From contig NZ_JAERJA010000009.1 in assembly GCF_016827675.1 (NCBI RefSeq), positions 62,001 through 126,000 of the forward strand: DNA of 64,000 bases, in the 5' to 3' direction. Every line of letters begins with the position of its first letter. Positions within the stretch are counted from its first letter, which is position 1. The stretch is from Nocardioides limicola. Lineage in GTDB: Bacteria; Actinomycetota; Actinomycetes; Propionibacteriales; Nocardioidaceae. The position numbers were made by a program, and so were the translations under genes. The notes beneath the pieces were generated by a model that worked only from the letters and a program-made list of their open reading frames with translations, had not been told where the DNA came from and did no database searches. Below are positions 18,532-27,987 of the stretch, piece after piece.

Positions 18532-20352
18532 ATGCCGATCAACCACGATGCATCGTTCCTCGAGACGATGCCCAAGAACTTCGCACTCCAGTTCCTGGAC
18601 CGAGTGCGCAAATCTCCAGGCAGTGAGGCCTACCGGTACCCCCGGGGCGAGAGTTGGGAGTCGGTCACCTGGCAGCAGGTCGGCGACCGGGTGAACAAGC
18701 TCGCCGGTGGTCTGATGGCGCTGGGCATCGAGCCCGAGCAGCGCGTCGCCATCGCGTCCGGCACCCGCTACGAGTGGGTCCTGGCCGACCTGGCGGTCAT
18801 GTGCGCCGGCGCGGCCACCACGACGGTCTACCCGTCCACCAACGCCGAGGACACGGCGTACATCCTGAGCGACTCCGAGTCCCGGGTGGTCTTCGCCGAG
18901 GACAACACCCAGATCGCCAAGCTCAAGGAGCAGAAGGCCGAGCTCCCACATGTCTTCAAGGTGGTCACCTTCGACGGTGACACCGACGGCGACTGGATCA
19001 TCGGCCTGGACGACCTGGCCAAGCTCGGCGAGGAGCACCTGGCCGCCAACCCGACCGCGATCGAGGACTCGGTCCAGGCGATCGGCCCCGACCAGCTCGC
19101 CACGCTGATCTACACCTCCGGCACCACCGGCAAGTCCAAGGGTGTCCGGCTGCCGCACCGCGCGTGGGTCTTCGAGGGTGAAGCGATCCGCTCGCAGAAC
19201 ATCCTCGACGAGACCGACCTGCAGTTCCTGTGGCTGCCGATGGCCCACTCGTTCGGCAAGGTGCTGCTCTCGGCGCAGCTCGCCTGCGGTTTCGCGACCG
19301 CCGTCGACGGCCGGGTCGAGAAGATCGTCGACAACCTGGGTGTCGTCAAGCCGACCTTCATGGGTGCCGCGCCCCGGATCTTCGAGAAGGCGCACGGCCG
19401 GATCGTCACCATGCAGGCGGCCGAGGGCGGCGTCAAGGAGAAGCTGTTCAAGAAGGCCTTCGAGGTCGGCTTGAAGGTCGACAAGCTCAAGCGTGAGGGC
19501 AAGCCGGTCCCGTTCCTGCTGGCCAAGCAGCACGGCCTCTTCGACAAGCTGGTCTTCAGCAAGGTCCGGGAGCGTTTCGGTGGTCGGGTCCGGTTCTTCA
19601 TCTCCGGCTCCGCCGCGCTGAACCGGGAGATCGCCGAGTGGTTCCACGCCGCCGGCATCGTCATCCTCGAGGGTTACGGGATGACCGAGAACGCCGCCGG
19701 CGCCACGGTCAACCACCCCGACCAGTACAAGTTCGGTTCGGTGGGTGCCCCGTTCCCGGGCACCGAGGTGAAGATCGCCGAGGACGGCGAGGTGCTGCTG
19801 CGCGGCCCGCACATCATGGACGGCTATCACAACCGTCCTGAGGCGACCGAGGAGACTCTCGACGCCGACGGCTGGCTGCACACCGGTGACATCGGTGAGC
19901 TCGACTCCGACGGCTTCCTCAAGATCACCGACCGCAAGAAGGACCTGTTCAAGACCTCCGGCGGCAAGTACATCGCCCCCTCGGAGATCGAGTCCAAGTT
20001 CAAGGCGATCTGCCCCTACACCAGCCAGTTCCTGGTGGTCGGCAACGAGCGCAACTACTGCGTCGCGATGGTCACCCTCGACCCCGACCTGATCCAGGGT
20101 TGGGCCGACGAGAACGGGATGGGCAGCAAGTCCTACACCGAGATCGTCAGCTCCGAGCCGGTCAAGGCGATGGTCGCCGGCTATGTGGACGAGCTGAACG
20201 CCAAGCTCAACCGCTGGGAGACCATCAAGAAGCACGTGATCCTGGACCACGACCTCACCGTCGAGTCCGGTGAACTCACCCCCTCGATGAAGGTCAAGCG
20301 CAAGGTCGTCGAGGCGAACAACCAGGAGTTGCTCGACTCGCTCTACGCGTGA
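18532..20352 (+). CDS. Long-chain fatty-acid-CoA ligase (FadD15-like)
   Basis: This 606-residue ANL-superfamily enzyme should activate fatty acids to acyl-CoA through an acyl-AMP. The AMP-binding motif is LIYTSGTTGKSKGV near residues 191-204, followed by EGYGMTENAAGATVN, the DGWLHTGDIGEL motif and the C-terminal DRKKDLFKTSGGKYIAP hinge and lysine region. The sequence is of the FadD15/long-chain type (the FFISGSAALNREIAEWFHAAG segment). ATG 18532 has GAAGG upstream. hemW overlaps its last codon by 4 bases, so the two are coupled. The physiological substrate is not evident. Confidence 0.92.
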   Translation: MPINHDASFLETMPKNFALQFLDRVRKSPGSEAYRYPRGESWESVTWQQVGDRVNKLAGGLMALGIEPEQRVAIASGTRYEWVLADLAVMCAGAATTTVYPSTNAEDTAYILSDSESRVVFAEDNTQIAKLKEQKAELPHVFKVVTFDGDTDGDWIIGLDDLAKLGEEHLAANPTAIEDSVQAIGPDQLATLIYTSGTTGKSKGVRLPHRAWVFEGEAIRSQNILDETDLQFLWLPMAHSFGKVLLSAQLACGFATAVDGRVEKIVDNLGVVKPTFMGAAPRIFEKAHGRIVTMQAAEGGVKEKLFKKAFEVGLKVDKLKREGKPVPFLLAKQHGLFDKLVFSKVRERFGGRVRFFISGSAALNREIAEWFHAAGIVILEGYGMTENAAGATVNHPDQYKFGSVGAPFPGTEVKIAEDGEVLLRGPHIMDGYHNRPEATEETLDADGWLHTGDIGELDSDGFLKITDRKKDLFKTSGGKYIAPSEIESKFKAICPYTSQFLVVGNERNYCVAMVTLDPDLIQGWADENGMGSKSYTEIVSSEPVKAMVAGYVDELNAKLNRWETIKKHVILDHDLTVESGELTPSMKVKRKVVEANNQELLDSLYA

Positions 20353-21557
20353 GCCCCTCGGCTCCGCCTCCGGGCGACCCGGCCCCGGCCGACGGTTCCC
20401 TGCCGGCCTCCGCACTCGCGGAGGCCGGCAGGGCCGCGTTCGGGGTCTATCTGCATGTCCCGTTCTGCACGGTGCGGTGCGGCTACTGCGACTTCAACAC
20501 CTACACCGCCACCGAGCTCGGTGGCGGCGCCTCGCAGGCTTCCTACGCCGCCACCGCGATCGAGGAGATCAAGCTGGCCCGGCAGGTGCTCGGCCAGGCC
20601 GACCTGCCGGTGGCCACCGTCTTCGTCGGCGGCGGTACGCCGACCCTGCTGCCGGCCGGTGACCTGGCTGCGATGCTCGCCGCGATCGCAGGCGAGTTCG
20701 GACTCGCCCCCGGTGCTGAGGTGACCACCGAGGCCAACCCCGACAGTGTCACCCCCGCGAGTCTCACTGCCCTCGCCGCCGCCGGCTTCAGCCGCGTCTC
20801 CTTCGGGATGCAGTCCGCGGTGCCGCAGGTGCTGGCCACCCTGGACCGCACCCACGACCCTGCCCGGGTGCCGCAGGTGGTCGGCTGGGCCCGGGAGGCC
20901 GGACTCCAGGTCAGCCTGGACCTGATCTACGGCACCCCGGGGGAGTCGATGGCCGACTGGCAGGAGTCCGTGGATGCGGCTCTGGCCTGCGCGCCGGACC
21001 ACATCTCGGCGTACTCGCTGATCGTCGAGGAGGGCACCGCCCTGGCCCGGCGGGTGAAGCGGGGCGAACTGCCGATGCCTGACGAGGACGACCTCGCCGA
21101 CAAGTACCTGGCCGCCGACGACGCGTTCACCGGGGCCGGACTGGGCTGGTACGAGGTCTCCAACTGGGCCACCAGCGAGCAGACCCGCTGCCGCCACAAC
21201 CTCAGTTACTGGCGGGGGGATCACTGGTGGGGGGTCGGGCCCGGCGCGCACTCACATTTCGGTGGGGTGCGCTGGTGGAACGTCCGCCACCCCACGGCGT
21301 ACGCCGGCAGGCTGGCCGCCGGGCTCAGTCCGGCGCAGGCGCGGGAGGTCCTCGACGCAGAGACCCGCCGGGTGGAGCGGGTGCTGCTGGAGGTCCGGCT
21401 GGCCGAGGGGCTGGACGTGTCGTTGCTGGACGAGGCCGGCCGGCGCGCCGCGGACCGGATGGTGACCGATGGGTTGGTGGTGGCCGGCGACGAGCGGCTG
21501 GTGCTCACCCGACGTGGCCGACTGCTCGCCGACGCGGTGGTCCGGGACCTGCTCTGA
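20349..21557 (+). CDS. hemW: Radical SAM heme chaperone HemW
   Basis: This 402-residue radical SAM protein is related to coproporphyrinogen III oxidase HemN. The cluster cysteines are C40, C44 and C47 in VPFCTVRCGYCDFNTYT, followed by the SAM-binding GGGTPTLL and the EANPDSV segment. HemW-type proteins lack the HemN-specific features and act as heme chaperones. In actinobacteria hemW commonly sits close to hrcA-dnaJ, as it does here about 3 kb away. GTG 20349 overlaps the fadD stop (GTGA), giving translational coupling. Confidence 0.92.
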   Translation: MSPSAPPPGDPAPADGSLPASALAEAGRAAFGVYLHVPFCTVRCGYCDFNTYTATELGGGASQASYAATAIEEIKLARQVLGQADLPVATVFVGGGTPTLLPAGDLAAMLAAIAGEFGLAPGAEVTTEANPDSVTPASLTALAAAGFSRVSFGMQSAVPQVLATLDRTHDPARVPQVVGWAREAGLQVSLDLIYGTPGESMADWQESVDAALACAPDHISAYSLIVEEGTALARRVKRGELPMPDEDDLADKYLAADDAFTGAGLGWYEVSNWATSEQTRCRHNLSYWRGDHWWGVGPGAHSHFGGVRWWNVRHPTAYAGRLAAGLSPAQAREVLDAETRRVERVLLEVRLAEGLDVSLLDEAGRRAADRMVTDGLVVAGDERLVLTRRGRLLADAVVRDLL

Positions 21558-21606
21558 GCCAACGCGAGGAGCCACCGGGAGGAGCCACCGCGACTCTGCC
21601 AACCAC

Positions 21607-21612
21607 TAGGCT
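21607..21612 (+). promoter_or_regulatory. -10 hexamer TAGGCT, leaderless promoter of the TM2 gene
   Basis: TAGGCT is separated by exactly 6 bases from ATG 21619, so transcription should begin at the start codon. The same spacing is found at several other genes in this window. Confidence 0.6.
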
Positions 21613-21618
21613 CCCGTC

Positions 21619-21915
21619 ATGAGCTATCCGCCGCCCTCGGGGTACGGCCCGAACCCTGCCGCGCCGTACGGTGTGCACCCCGTCACCGGGGTGCCCTACT
21701 CGGACAAGTCCAAGATCATCGCGGGGCTGTTGCAGATCCTGGTGCCGTTGGGGATCGGCCGGATGTACATCGGCGACGTCGGGCTGGGCCTGGTCCAGTT
21801 GGCGGTCACGCTGGTCACCTGTGGGATCGGCGCGTTGTGGCCGTTCATCGACGGCATCCTGATCCTGGTCCAGGACACCCAGACCGACCCCCAGGGTCGC
21901 CCGCTCAGGTCCTGA
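21619..21915 (+). CDS. TM2 domain membrane protein
   Basis: This 98-residue protein has a Pro/Tyr/Gly-rich N-terminus (MSYPPPSGYGPNPAAPYG), then the TM2 domain. Helix one carries the conserved GIGRMYIGDVGLGLVQL, and helix two is IGALWPFIDGILILV with the D in the family position. TM2 proteins sit in the cytoplasmic membrane; their function in bacteria is not known. It stands alone with its own leaderless promoter and is convergent with the DUF3097 gene. Confidence 0.88.
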   Translation: MSYPPPSGYGPNPAAPYGVHPVTGVPYSDKSKIIAGLLQILVPLGIGRMYIGDVGLGLVQLAVTLVTCGIGALWPFIDGILILVQDTQTDPQGRPLRS

Positions 21916-21929
21916 CGGGACGGTCTGGC

Positions 21930-22772
21930 TCAGGCGGTCACGAAGTCGATCAGTTCCTCGACCCGGCCGAGCAGTTCCGGCTCCAGGTCGGCGAAGCTGG
22001 TCACCTTGGACAGGATGTGCTGCCAGGCGCGGGCGATGTCGGCCTGATTGCGGTGCGGCCAGCCCAGGTGCTGACAGACCCCGACCTTCCACTCCAGGTG
22101 GCGGGGGATGGTGGGCCAGGCCTTCAGGCCCAGCCGGTCGGGCTTGACGGACTGCCACACGTCCACGAACGGGTGCCCGACCACCAGCACATGCTGGCCC
22201 ATCGGCGAGGTGGCGATCCGGTGGGCGATCCTGCTCTCCTTGGAGCCGGGCACCAGGTGGTCCACCAATACGCCGGCCTTGCGGTTCGGCCCCGGTTTGA
22301 AGTCACGCAGGTCTTCGGACAGGTCGTCGATGCCGCCGAGGTACTCCACCACCACGCCTTCGACGCGCAGGTCGTCGCCCCACACCTTCTCGACCAGTTC
22401 CGCGTCGTGGCGGCCCTCCACGAAGATCCGACTCGCGCGGGCGACCTTGGCCTTCGCCTCATGGACGGCCACCGAGCCCGATGCTGTGCGGCTGGGTTTG
22501 GCCGGAGCCTGACGGTGCACGGGGGCGGTGAGGATCACCGGCTTGCCCTCCAGCAGGAAGCCCGGCCCGAGCGGGAAGGTACGCCGTTTCTCGCGGCGGT
22601 CCTCCAGGGTCACCGTGTGCAGGTCCCGATCCACCGCGACGATCTCGCCGCACCAGTCGGTGGTGACCTCCTCGACCACCAGGCCGCGGTCAGCGGGGTG
22701 TTCGACCGCACGCCCGCGCTTGGGCACGTTCCAATCGCCGGCGAGCACGTCTGATCCGTATCGGTCCCTCAC
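21930..22772 (-). CDS. DUF3097 family protein
   Basis: This 280-residue protein is typical of the actinobacterial DUF3097 family, with the N-terminal RYGSDVLAGDWNVPKRGR and the central FVEGRHDAELVEKVWGDDLRVEGVVVEYLGGIDDL. The E-G-x-x-D-A-E-L and E...D pattern looks like a TOPRIM/RNase-M5-type metal site (see FVEGRHD). GTG 22772 is chosen because TAACCT lies 8 bases upstream and the family begins there. No experimental function is known to me. The neighbourhood (hemW, hrcA) is the usual one for this family. Confidence 0.88.
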   Translation of the reverse strand: MRDRYGSDVLAGDWNVPKRGRAVEHPADRGLVVEEVTTDWCGEIVAVDRDLHTVTLEDRREKRRTFPLGPGFLLEGKPVILTAPVHRQAPAKPSRTASGSVAVHEAKAKVARASRIFVEGRHDAELVEKVWGDDLRVEGVVVEYLGGIDDLSEDLRDFKPGPNRKAGVLVDHLVPGSKESRIAHRIATSPMGQHVLVVGHPFVDVWQSVKPDRLGLKAWPTIPRHLEWKVGVCQHLGWPHRNQADIARAWQHILSKVTSFADLEPELLGRVEELIDFVTA

Positions 22773-22841
22773 GCCGAGCGAGGTTAGTGCGCCGTCGGCC
22801 TTCCGTGCGGGTGCCGCGCCGAAGCCTTGCGAGGCGACCAG

Positions 22842-22857
22842 TCGCGATATATCGTGA
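22842..22857. promoter_or_regulatory. Probable PadR operator
   Basis: CGATATATCG (22845-22854) is a perfect 10-bp palindrome inside a 16-bp near-palindrome, TCGCGATATATCGTGA. It lies about 35 bases before padR, the usual place and type (AT core, TCGCGA arms) for PadR-family autoregulation. A second TCGCGA half-site begins at 22862. Confidence 0.6.
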
Positions 22858-22888
22858 CTGTGTCGCGAACGATCGTGGGAGGTAGTCG

Positions 22889-23476
22889 ATGAACTGGCAC
22901 GGAAACTGGCCGGCACCGGGGAACTGGGGCGGACCGCCCGGACCCCCGCCGTGGGTGGCGGAACTGGTCCGAAACTTCGGCGGCCCCGAGATGGGGCCGC
23001 GCGGGCGGGGTCCGAAGGTGCGCCGCGGGGACGTGCGTGCCGCGATCCTCGATGTGCTCTCGGTCGAGCCGATGAACGGCTACCAACTGATCCAGCAGAT
23101 CAACGAGCGCAGCAACGGCGGCTGGAAGCCCAGCCCCGGCTCGGTCTACCCGACCATCCAGCAGCTCGAGGACGAGGGCCTGGTGGTCGGCATCGAGACC
23201 GATGGCCGCCGCACCCTCGACCTCACCGACGCCGGACGCGCCTACGTGCTCGATCACGCCGACGAACTCGCCGCGACCTGGCGACCGTTCACCGGCCCGG
23301 GGGAGAGCCCCGGCGAGCGGATCGGTGACCTGATGCCGGTCGTGGGTCAGGTGATGGGAGCGGTGTGGCAGGTGCTGGTCACCGGCACCGAGCAGCAGCG
23401 CGCCGAGGCGGCCGAGATCCTCGGGGAGACCCGGCGACGCCTCTACGGACTGCTGGCCGAGGGTGAGCCGGAATGA
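22889..23476 (+). CDS. PadR family transcriptional regulator
   Basis: This is a 195-residue repressor. After a Gly/Pro/Trp-rich tail (residues 1-45) comes the PadR winged helix (about 48-120: [42 protein letters not shown]). A C-terminal dimerisation helix follows (about 150-190). It should bind the palindrome just upstream and repress itself and the coupled DUF1707 gene, whose ATG overlaps its TGA. Ligands of such regulators vary; none can be inferred. A ribosome site GGGAGG precedes ATG 22889. Confidence 0.9.
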   Translation: MNWHGNWPAPGNWGGPPGPPPWVAELVRNFGGPEMGPRGRGPKVRRGDVRAAILDVLSVEPMNGYQLIQQINERSNGGWKPSPGSVYPTIQQLEDEGLVVGIETDGRRTLDLTDAGRAYVLDHADELAATWRPFTGPGESPGERIGDLMPVVGQVMGAVWQVLVTGTEQQRAEAAEILGETRRRLYGLLAEGEPE

Positions 23477-23883
23477 GCGGCAGCGACCACCTGCGGATCG
23501 GCGACGAGGAGCGGCGACAGGCGATCGAGGTCCTCGGCGAGCACTTCGCCGCCGGCCGACTGGACCGCGAGGAGTACGACGAGCGCTGCCGCTCCGTCTG
23601 GAACGCCCGCACCAACGCCGCCATCCGGCCGCTCTTCGCGGATCTGCCCGGGGCGCGGGCCGGTGTCCCGGTCCGAGCGCCGATGGCGAACCTTCCGCTG
23701 CGACCTCGCCAACCCCGCACCCGACTGCCGTTCATCCCGGTGCTGTTGCTGCTGATCGCGGCGGTGCTCATCACCGGTCACGGCTGGCTGATCCCGTTGG
23801 GGCTGGCCCTGTGGCTGCTGCTCAAACGCCCGGTGCCGCGCACTCAGGCGAGCGGCAACCGCCGCCCCATCGCCGGGAGTTGA
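23473..23883 (+). CDS. DUF1707 (SHOCT-like) membrane protein
   Basis: This 136-residue protein has an N-terminal DUF1707 domain, [23 protein letters not shown] followed by the [19 protein letters not shown] helix. A basic linker follows, then one or two C-terminal hydrophobic segments (about residues 95-118). DUF1707 proteins are common in actinobacteria and often sit next to stress regulators. It is coupled to padR by an ATGA overlap and is presumably the regulated target. Its last 40 bases overlap the convergent MBL gene. Confidence 0.85.
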   Translation: MSGSDHLRIGDEERRQAIEVLGEHFAAGRLDREEYDERCRSVWNARTNAAIRPLFADLPGARAGVPVRAPMANLPLRPRQPRTRLPFIPVLLLLIAAVLITGHGWLIPLGLALWLLLKRPVPRTQASGNRRPIAGS

Positions 23884-24659
23884 CGATAGCCGCGGCTGAT
23901 CGCCTCGGCCAGCACCTCATCGGCGAACGGCCACTCGGCGGCCCGGAGCGCGTCGGCGGCGGAGACGCCCTGCCCGGCCAGATGCTCGATGGTGGCGGCG
24001 ACCATGCCGATGTCACCTCGCTGGTCGCGCACGAAGTCACGGGTCACCGCAGCCCCATGGCCGGGCACCACCGTGGTGGCCGGACCGATCAACTGCAGCA
24101 CCATGTCCAGGCTGCCCGGCCACTCCAGCGGGAAGCAGTCGTCCCCGTACGCCGGCGGGCCGGACTCCTCGACCAGGTCGCCGGCGAGCACCACGTCGGC
24201 GTCAGGGATCCGCAACACCGCATCGCCCGCGGTGTGTCCACGTCCCGGATGCACCACCTCGACCAACCGGTCGCCCAGATCGATCACCCGCACGGAAGAG
24301 AAGGTCGAGGTGGGCGCCGCGACATCGGCCAACTGTTCGGCCATCGGCCCTGCCTGGGCCTCGGACAGCTCCCGGGCCGCCTCGACGTGGCAGGTCACCT
24401 CGACGTCGGGGAATTCGGCCAGCACCGCGAGGTTGCCGCCGACGTGGTCGAAGTGCCAGTGCGTGTTCACCACCGCCACCACCGGGGTGGCACTGAGGCG
24501 GCGCACGTCCTCGAGCAGATCCTTGCCCTCGACCCGGTCCGCCCGGGTGTCCACCAGCAGCAGACCCGCCTCGCCGGCCACCACCGTGACGTTCACGTCG
24601 TACGGCTGGTAGCGCAGCATCCAGAGTCGCTCCGCCAGTTGCGTCACCTCGCCGATCAC
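23844..24659 (-). CDS. MBL-fold metallo-hydrolase
   Basis: This 271-residue metallo-beta-lactamase-fold protein has the metal motif [11 protein letters not shown] (HxHxDH), a second ligand in [10 protein letters not shown], the DVVLAGD loop and VPGHG, so both metal sites look complete. It resembles Zn-dependent hydrolases of unknown substrate (glyoxalase II/quinoprotein type). GTG 24659 is supported by a TAGGCT hexamer 6 bases upstream (24666-24671, minus strand). It is divergent from hrcA; its promoter is close to CIRCE, so HrcA might also affect it. Confidence 0.87.
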   Translation of the reverse strand: MIGEVTQLAERLWMLRYQPYDVNVTVVAGEAGLLLVDTRADRVEGKDLLEDVRRLSATPVVAVVNTHWHFDHVGGNLAVLAEFPDVEVTCHVEAARELSEAQAGPMAEQLADVAAPTSTFSSVRVIDLGDRLVEVVHPGRGHTAGDAVLRIPDADVVLAGDLVEESGPPAYGDDCFPLEWPGSLDMVLQLIGPATTVVPGHGAAVTRDFVRDQRGDIGMVAATIEHLAGQGVSAADALRAAEWPFADEVLAEAISRGYRQLPAMGRRLPLA

Positions 24660-24665
24660 TCGATC

Positions 24666-24671
24666 AGCCTA
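24666..24671 (-). promoter_or_regulatory. -10 hexamer TAGGCT, leaderless promoter of the MBL gene
   Basis: Read on the minus strand, TAGGCT is 6 bases before GTG 24659. This supports that start codon and a leaderless mRNA. Confidence 0.55.
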
Positions 24672-24686
24672 CGGTCACAGGTAGGA

Positions 24687-24713
24687 TTGGCACTCGGAAG
24701 AGTTGAGTGCCAA
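24687..24713. promoter_or_regulatory. CIRCE operator of hrcA-dnaJ
   Basis: TTGGCACTC-N9-GAGTGCCAA is a perfect 9-9-9 inverted repeat. It differs from the classical CIRCE (TTAGCACTC/GAGTGCTAA) only at the third position of each arm, symmetrically. It overlaps the start of the hrcA transcript (putative -10 TAGGAT, 24682-24687). Confidence 0.95.
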
Positions 24714-24755
24714 GGTTGTCCGTCGGGCAGACCCAGGAATCGGAGGTGGACCACG

Positions 24756-25772
24756 GTGGTCGAGGACCGCAGGCTGGCCGTGCTGCGCGCGATCGTCGAG
24801 GACTACGTCGCCACCGAGGAGCCGGTCGGTTCCAAGGCCCTGGTCGACCGTCACTCCCTCGGAGTCTCACCGGCGACGGTCCGCAACGACATGGCCGCGC
24901 TGGAGGAGGAGGGGTACATCACCCAGCCGCACACCAGCGCCGGCCGGGTGCCCACCGACAAGGGGTACCGGCTCTTCGTTGACCGGCTCACCACACTGAA
25001 GCCGATGTCGGCAGCCGAGCGGCGCGCGATCTCGAACTTCCTCGACGGCGCCGTCGACCTCGACGACGTGGTGCAGCGCAGCGTCCGACTGCTCGCCCAA
25101 CTGACCCGCCAGGTCGCGGTGATGCAGTACCCGACCCTGTCCCACTCGACGGTGCGGCACGTGGAACTCGTCGGACTCACCCCGACCCGGACGCTGCTGG
25201 TGCTGATCAGCTCCAACGGCCGCGTCGAACAGCGCTTCGTCGAGCACCCGGCCGAGGTCGACGACACCACGCTGGCCGACCTGCGCGCCCGGATCTCGGT
25301 GGCCGTCATCGGCCAACAGGCCGCGGGCGCGGCCACCGCGCTGAGCGGGCTCGCCGATCAGGTGCCACCGGGCCTGCGCACCACCCTCGAGCCGATCGCC
25401 GCCGCGTTGCAGGACGCGATGAGCGAGACCGAGGACCGGGTGGTGGTCGGCGGCACCGCGAACCTCGCCCACTTCGGCAGCGGCTTCGACACCACGATGC
25501 GCCCGATGCTGGAGGCCATGGAGGAGCACGTGGTGCTGCTCAAACTTCTCGGTGAGGCCTCCGGTGCCGGGGCGCTGACCGTGCGGATCGGCCACGAGGG
25601 CCCGGTCGAGGAACTCGCCGGCACCTCGGTGGTGGCCACCGGCTACGGCCCGGGCGACGATGCCCTGGCCGCTCTCGGCATCGTCGGACCGACCCGGATG
25701 GACTACCCCTCCACCATGGTCGCGGTCCGGGCGGTCGCCCGCTACGTCTCCCGCATCCTCGACGAGGCCTGA
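24756..25772 (+). CDS. hrcA: Heat-inducible repressor HrcA
   Basis: This 338-residue repressor binds CIRCE and is released when GroEL is titrated by unfolded protein. An N-terminal winged helix (residues 1-80: [42 protein letters not shown]) is followed by the GAF-like HrcA core. The C-terminal signature is [23 protein letters not shown] 24756 has GGAGG nine bases upstream and gives the standard [10 protein letters not shown] start. The CIRCE lies 43 bases before the start. dnaJ and rsmE follow within 40 bases, making one heat-shock operon. Confidence 0.96.
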   Translation: MVEDRRLAVLRAIVEDYVATEEPVGSKALVDRHSLGVSPATVRNDMAALEEEGYITQPHTSAGRVPTDKGYRLFVDRLTTLKPMSAAERRAISNFLDGAVDLDDVVQRSVRLLAQLTRQVAVMQYPTLSHSTVRHVELVGLTPTRTLLVLISSNGRVEQRFVEHPAEVDDTTLADLRARISVAVIGQQAAGAATALSGLADQVPPGLRTTLEPIAAALQDAMSETEDRVVVGGTANLAHFGSGFDTTMRPMLEAMEEHVVLLKLLGEASGAGALTVRIGHEGPVEELAGTSVVATGYGPGDDALAALGIVGPTRMDYPSTMVAVRAVARYVSRILDEA

Positions 25773-25806
25773 GCCAGGCCCAGGACGAACAGGACCAGAC
25801 ACACCC

Positions 25807-26961
25807 GTGAGCCAAGATCTCTACGCCCTGCTCGGTGTCGACCGCAGCGCCGACGCCGACGCCATCAAGAAGGCCTACCGCAAACTGGCGCGCCAGTTGC
25901 ACCCGGACGTGAACCCGGACCCGGAGACCCAGGAACGCTTCAAGGAGGTGTCCCGGGCCTACGAGGTGCTCTCGGACCCGCAGAAGCGCGCGGCGTACGA
26001 CCGGGGCGGCGACATCGGCGGCTTCGGTCAGGGTGCCGGCTTCTCGTTCACCGACATCATGGACGCCTTCTTCGGCGGCCAGGGTGGAGCCGCCGGTGGC
26101 CGCGGCCCGCGACCGCGGACCCGGCGGGGACAGGACGCGCTGATCCGTCTCGATGTCGAGCTGGCCGAGGCTGCCTTCGGCGTCACCCGCGAGCTCAAGG
26201 TCGACACCGCGGTGACCTGCACCCTGTGCCACGGCGAGGGCGCGGCCCCGGGCACCCGACCGGTCACCTGCGATACCTGCCACGGCGCCGGCGAGGTGGC
26301 GCACGTGCAGCGTTCGTTCCTCGGCGAGATCCGCACCCTGCGACCGTGCGCCGCATGCCGGGGCTACGGCACCCTCATCGCCGACCCGTGCCAGGAGTGC
26401 GCCGGTGACGGGCGGGTCCGGTCCCGGCGCACCATCACCGTGAAGATCCCGGCCGGCGTCGACGACGGCACCCGGGTTCAGTTGTCCGGCCAGGGCGAGG
26501 TCGGCCCCGGTGGTGGCCAGCCAGGCGACCTGTTCGTGGAGATCCACGTGGCGCCGCACCCGACCTTCCGCCGACACGGCTACGACCTGCAGTGCACCGT
26601 CTCGGTGCCGATGACCGCAGCCGCGCTGGGCACCACGCTGGAGCTGCCCACCCTGGAGGCGGACGTGGCGGGAGAGGAGTCCGAGCTGCCTCGGACCTTC
26701 ACCATCGAGGTCCGGCCCGGCACCCAGTCCGGCACCGAGACCGTGCTGCGTGGTCAGGGTGTCCCGGCGCTGCGAGGCACTGGCCGCGGGGACCTGGTGG
26801 TGACCGTCCTGGTGGAGACTCCGACCCGGCTCGACGACCGGCAGGAGGAACTGCTCGCCGAGCTTGCCAAGCTGCGCGGCGAAGAGACGGTGGCCGGCCA
26901 GTTGCGACCTGCCCAGAAGTCGGTCTTCGGGCGCCTCCGCGACGCCTTCAACCCCCACTGA
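25807..26961 (+). CDS. dnaJ: Chaperone protein DnaJ (DnaJ2 type)
   Basis: This is a 384-residue Hsp40 co-chaperone of DnaK. The J domain (residues 4-69) has HPD at 32-34. A Gly/Phe-rich linker follows ([10 protein letters not shown]), then the zinc-finger domain with four C-x-x-C-x-G-x-G motifs ([32 protein letters not shown]) and two C-terminal beta domains. As in other actinobacteria, this hrcA-linked copy is separate from dnaK-grpE. GTG 25807 follows the hrcA stop by 34 bases. Control is expected through the CIRCE upstream of hrcA. Confidence 0.97.
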   Translation: MSQDLYALLGVDRSADADAIKKAYRKLARQLHPDVNPDPETQERFKEVSRAYEVLSDPQKRAAYDRGGDIGGFGQGAGFSFTDIMDAFFGGQGGAAGGRGPRPRTRRGQDALIRLDVELAEAAFGVTRELKVDTAVTCTLCHGEGAAPGTRPVTCDTCHGAGEVAHVQRSFLGEIRTLRPCAACRGYGTLIADPCQECAGDGRVRSRRTITVKIPAGVDDGTRVQLSGQGEVGPGGGQPGDLFVEIHVAPHPTFRRHGYDLQCTVSVPMTAAALGTTLELPTLEADVAGEESELPRTFTIEVRPGTQSGTETVLRGQGVPALRGTGRGDLVVTVLVETPTRLDDRQEELLAELAKLRGEETVAGQLRPAQKSVFGRLRDAFNPH

Positions 26962-26965
26962 GCCG

Positions 26966-27706
26966 ATGTCGCTTCCGGTGCACCTGGTGCCGAACCTGGC
27001 CCAGACGTCGGTCGGCGGCACCGTCGAGGTCGAGGGTGACGAGGCCCACCACGCGGTGGTGGTACGCCGGCTCGAGGTCGGGGAGCGGGTGGTGCTCACC
27101 GACGGGCGTGGTCGGAGTGTGACCGGGCCGATCACCAGCACCGGGAAGCGGCGGTTCACCGTCGAGGTCGCCGACCTGACCGATTCGCCGGCCCCCGCAC
27201 CCGACGTCACCGTGGTCCAGGCTCTGCCCAAGGGCGACCGCGGCGAACGAGCCGTCGAGATGCTCACCGAGGTCGGGGTGGCCCGGATCGTGCCCTGGGC
27301 CGCCGAACGCTCGGTGGCGGTATGGCGCGGCGAGCGGGCCACGAAGGGTCACGCCAAGTGGACCGCCACCGCCCGGGAGGCCGCCAAGCAGGCCAGACGC
27401 GCCTGGTTCCCGGTGGTGGACGGGCTCACCGACACCACCGAGGTCGTGGAGTTGCTCGCAAGCGCCGACCTGGCCGTGGTGCTGCACGAGGACGGCGCGA
27501 TCCCGATGGCTTCATTGACGGTCCCCGAGAGCGGCTCGATCGTGGTCGTGGTGGGCCCCGAGGGCGGTCTCGCCCCGGCCGAACTGGCTGCCTTCGCCGA
27601 GGTCGGCGTGGAGTCGGTCCACCTCGGCGCCGAGGTGCTGCGCACCTCCACCGCCGGAGTGGCCGCGGTCGCCGCCGTCCTCAGCCGGACCCGCCGCTGG
27701 GCTTAA
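26966..27706 (+). CDS. rsmE: 16S rRNA (uracil1498-N3)-methyltransferase RsmE
   Basis: This 246-residue SPOUT methyltransferase modifies U1498 of 16S rRNA using SAM. An N-terminal PUA-like domain (residues 1-70, VEGDEAHHAVVVRRLEVGERVVLTDG) is followed by the SPOUT domain ending in the knot motif [14 protein letters not shown] and the LGAEVLRTSTAG segment. ATG 26966 is 4 bases after dnaJ. A diverged second copy of its last ~50 codons lies at 32733-32891, on the far side of the mobile island, showing that this gene end was a recombination or integration site. Confidence 0.95.
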   Translation: MSLPVHLVPNLAQTSVGGTVEVEGDEAHHAVVVRRLEVGERVVLTDGRGRSVTGPITSTGKRRFTVEVADLTDSPAPAPDVTVVQALPKGDRGERAVEMLTEVGVARIVPWAAERSVAVWRGERATKGHAKWTATAREAAKQARRAWFPVVDGLTDTTEVVELLASADLAVVLHEDGAIPMASLTVPESGSIVVVVGPEGGLAPAELAAFAEVGVESVHLGAEVLRTSTAGVAAVAAVLSRTRRWA

Positions 27707-27987
27707 CCCCGGTCCCTTATGGCGGCGCCGACGGGGTGTCGCGGCGTGAGGTGACCCGGTGAGTGCCGGAGCGCATGGCGCTGGGCCGACTGGCGCTGCC
27801 GGGTTGCGGTTCTCCGGTCACACATGCCGTCGAACATCGCCGGACAGTGGTACTGGCGGATTGCTTGCATGATCAACCGTTGGTGCGGTTGACTGCGTTT
27901 GCTCGGGCGCGATTCCCGCGGCCCTTTCGGGTAGGAGATCCTCGTGGTTGGTCAGGCTCGGCGTCTTGAACAGCAGGGATCTGGTCG

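Noticed and set aside
18235-20415. 726-codon open frame antisense to fadD
   Set aside because: Shadow frame; fadD on the plus strand has all ANL motifs.
23463-24702. Upstream extension of the hrcA frame through the MBL gene region
   Set aside because: The MBL gene on the minus strand is real, and HrcA homologues start at GTG 24756 behind the CIRCE.
27707-27987. Small frame (MPERMALGRLALPGCG...) behind rsmE
   Set aside because: No ribosome site, coding bias or recognisable motif; more likely degenerate DNA at the island edge.
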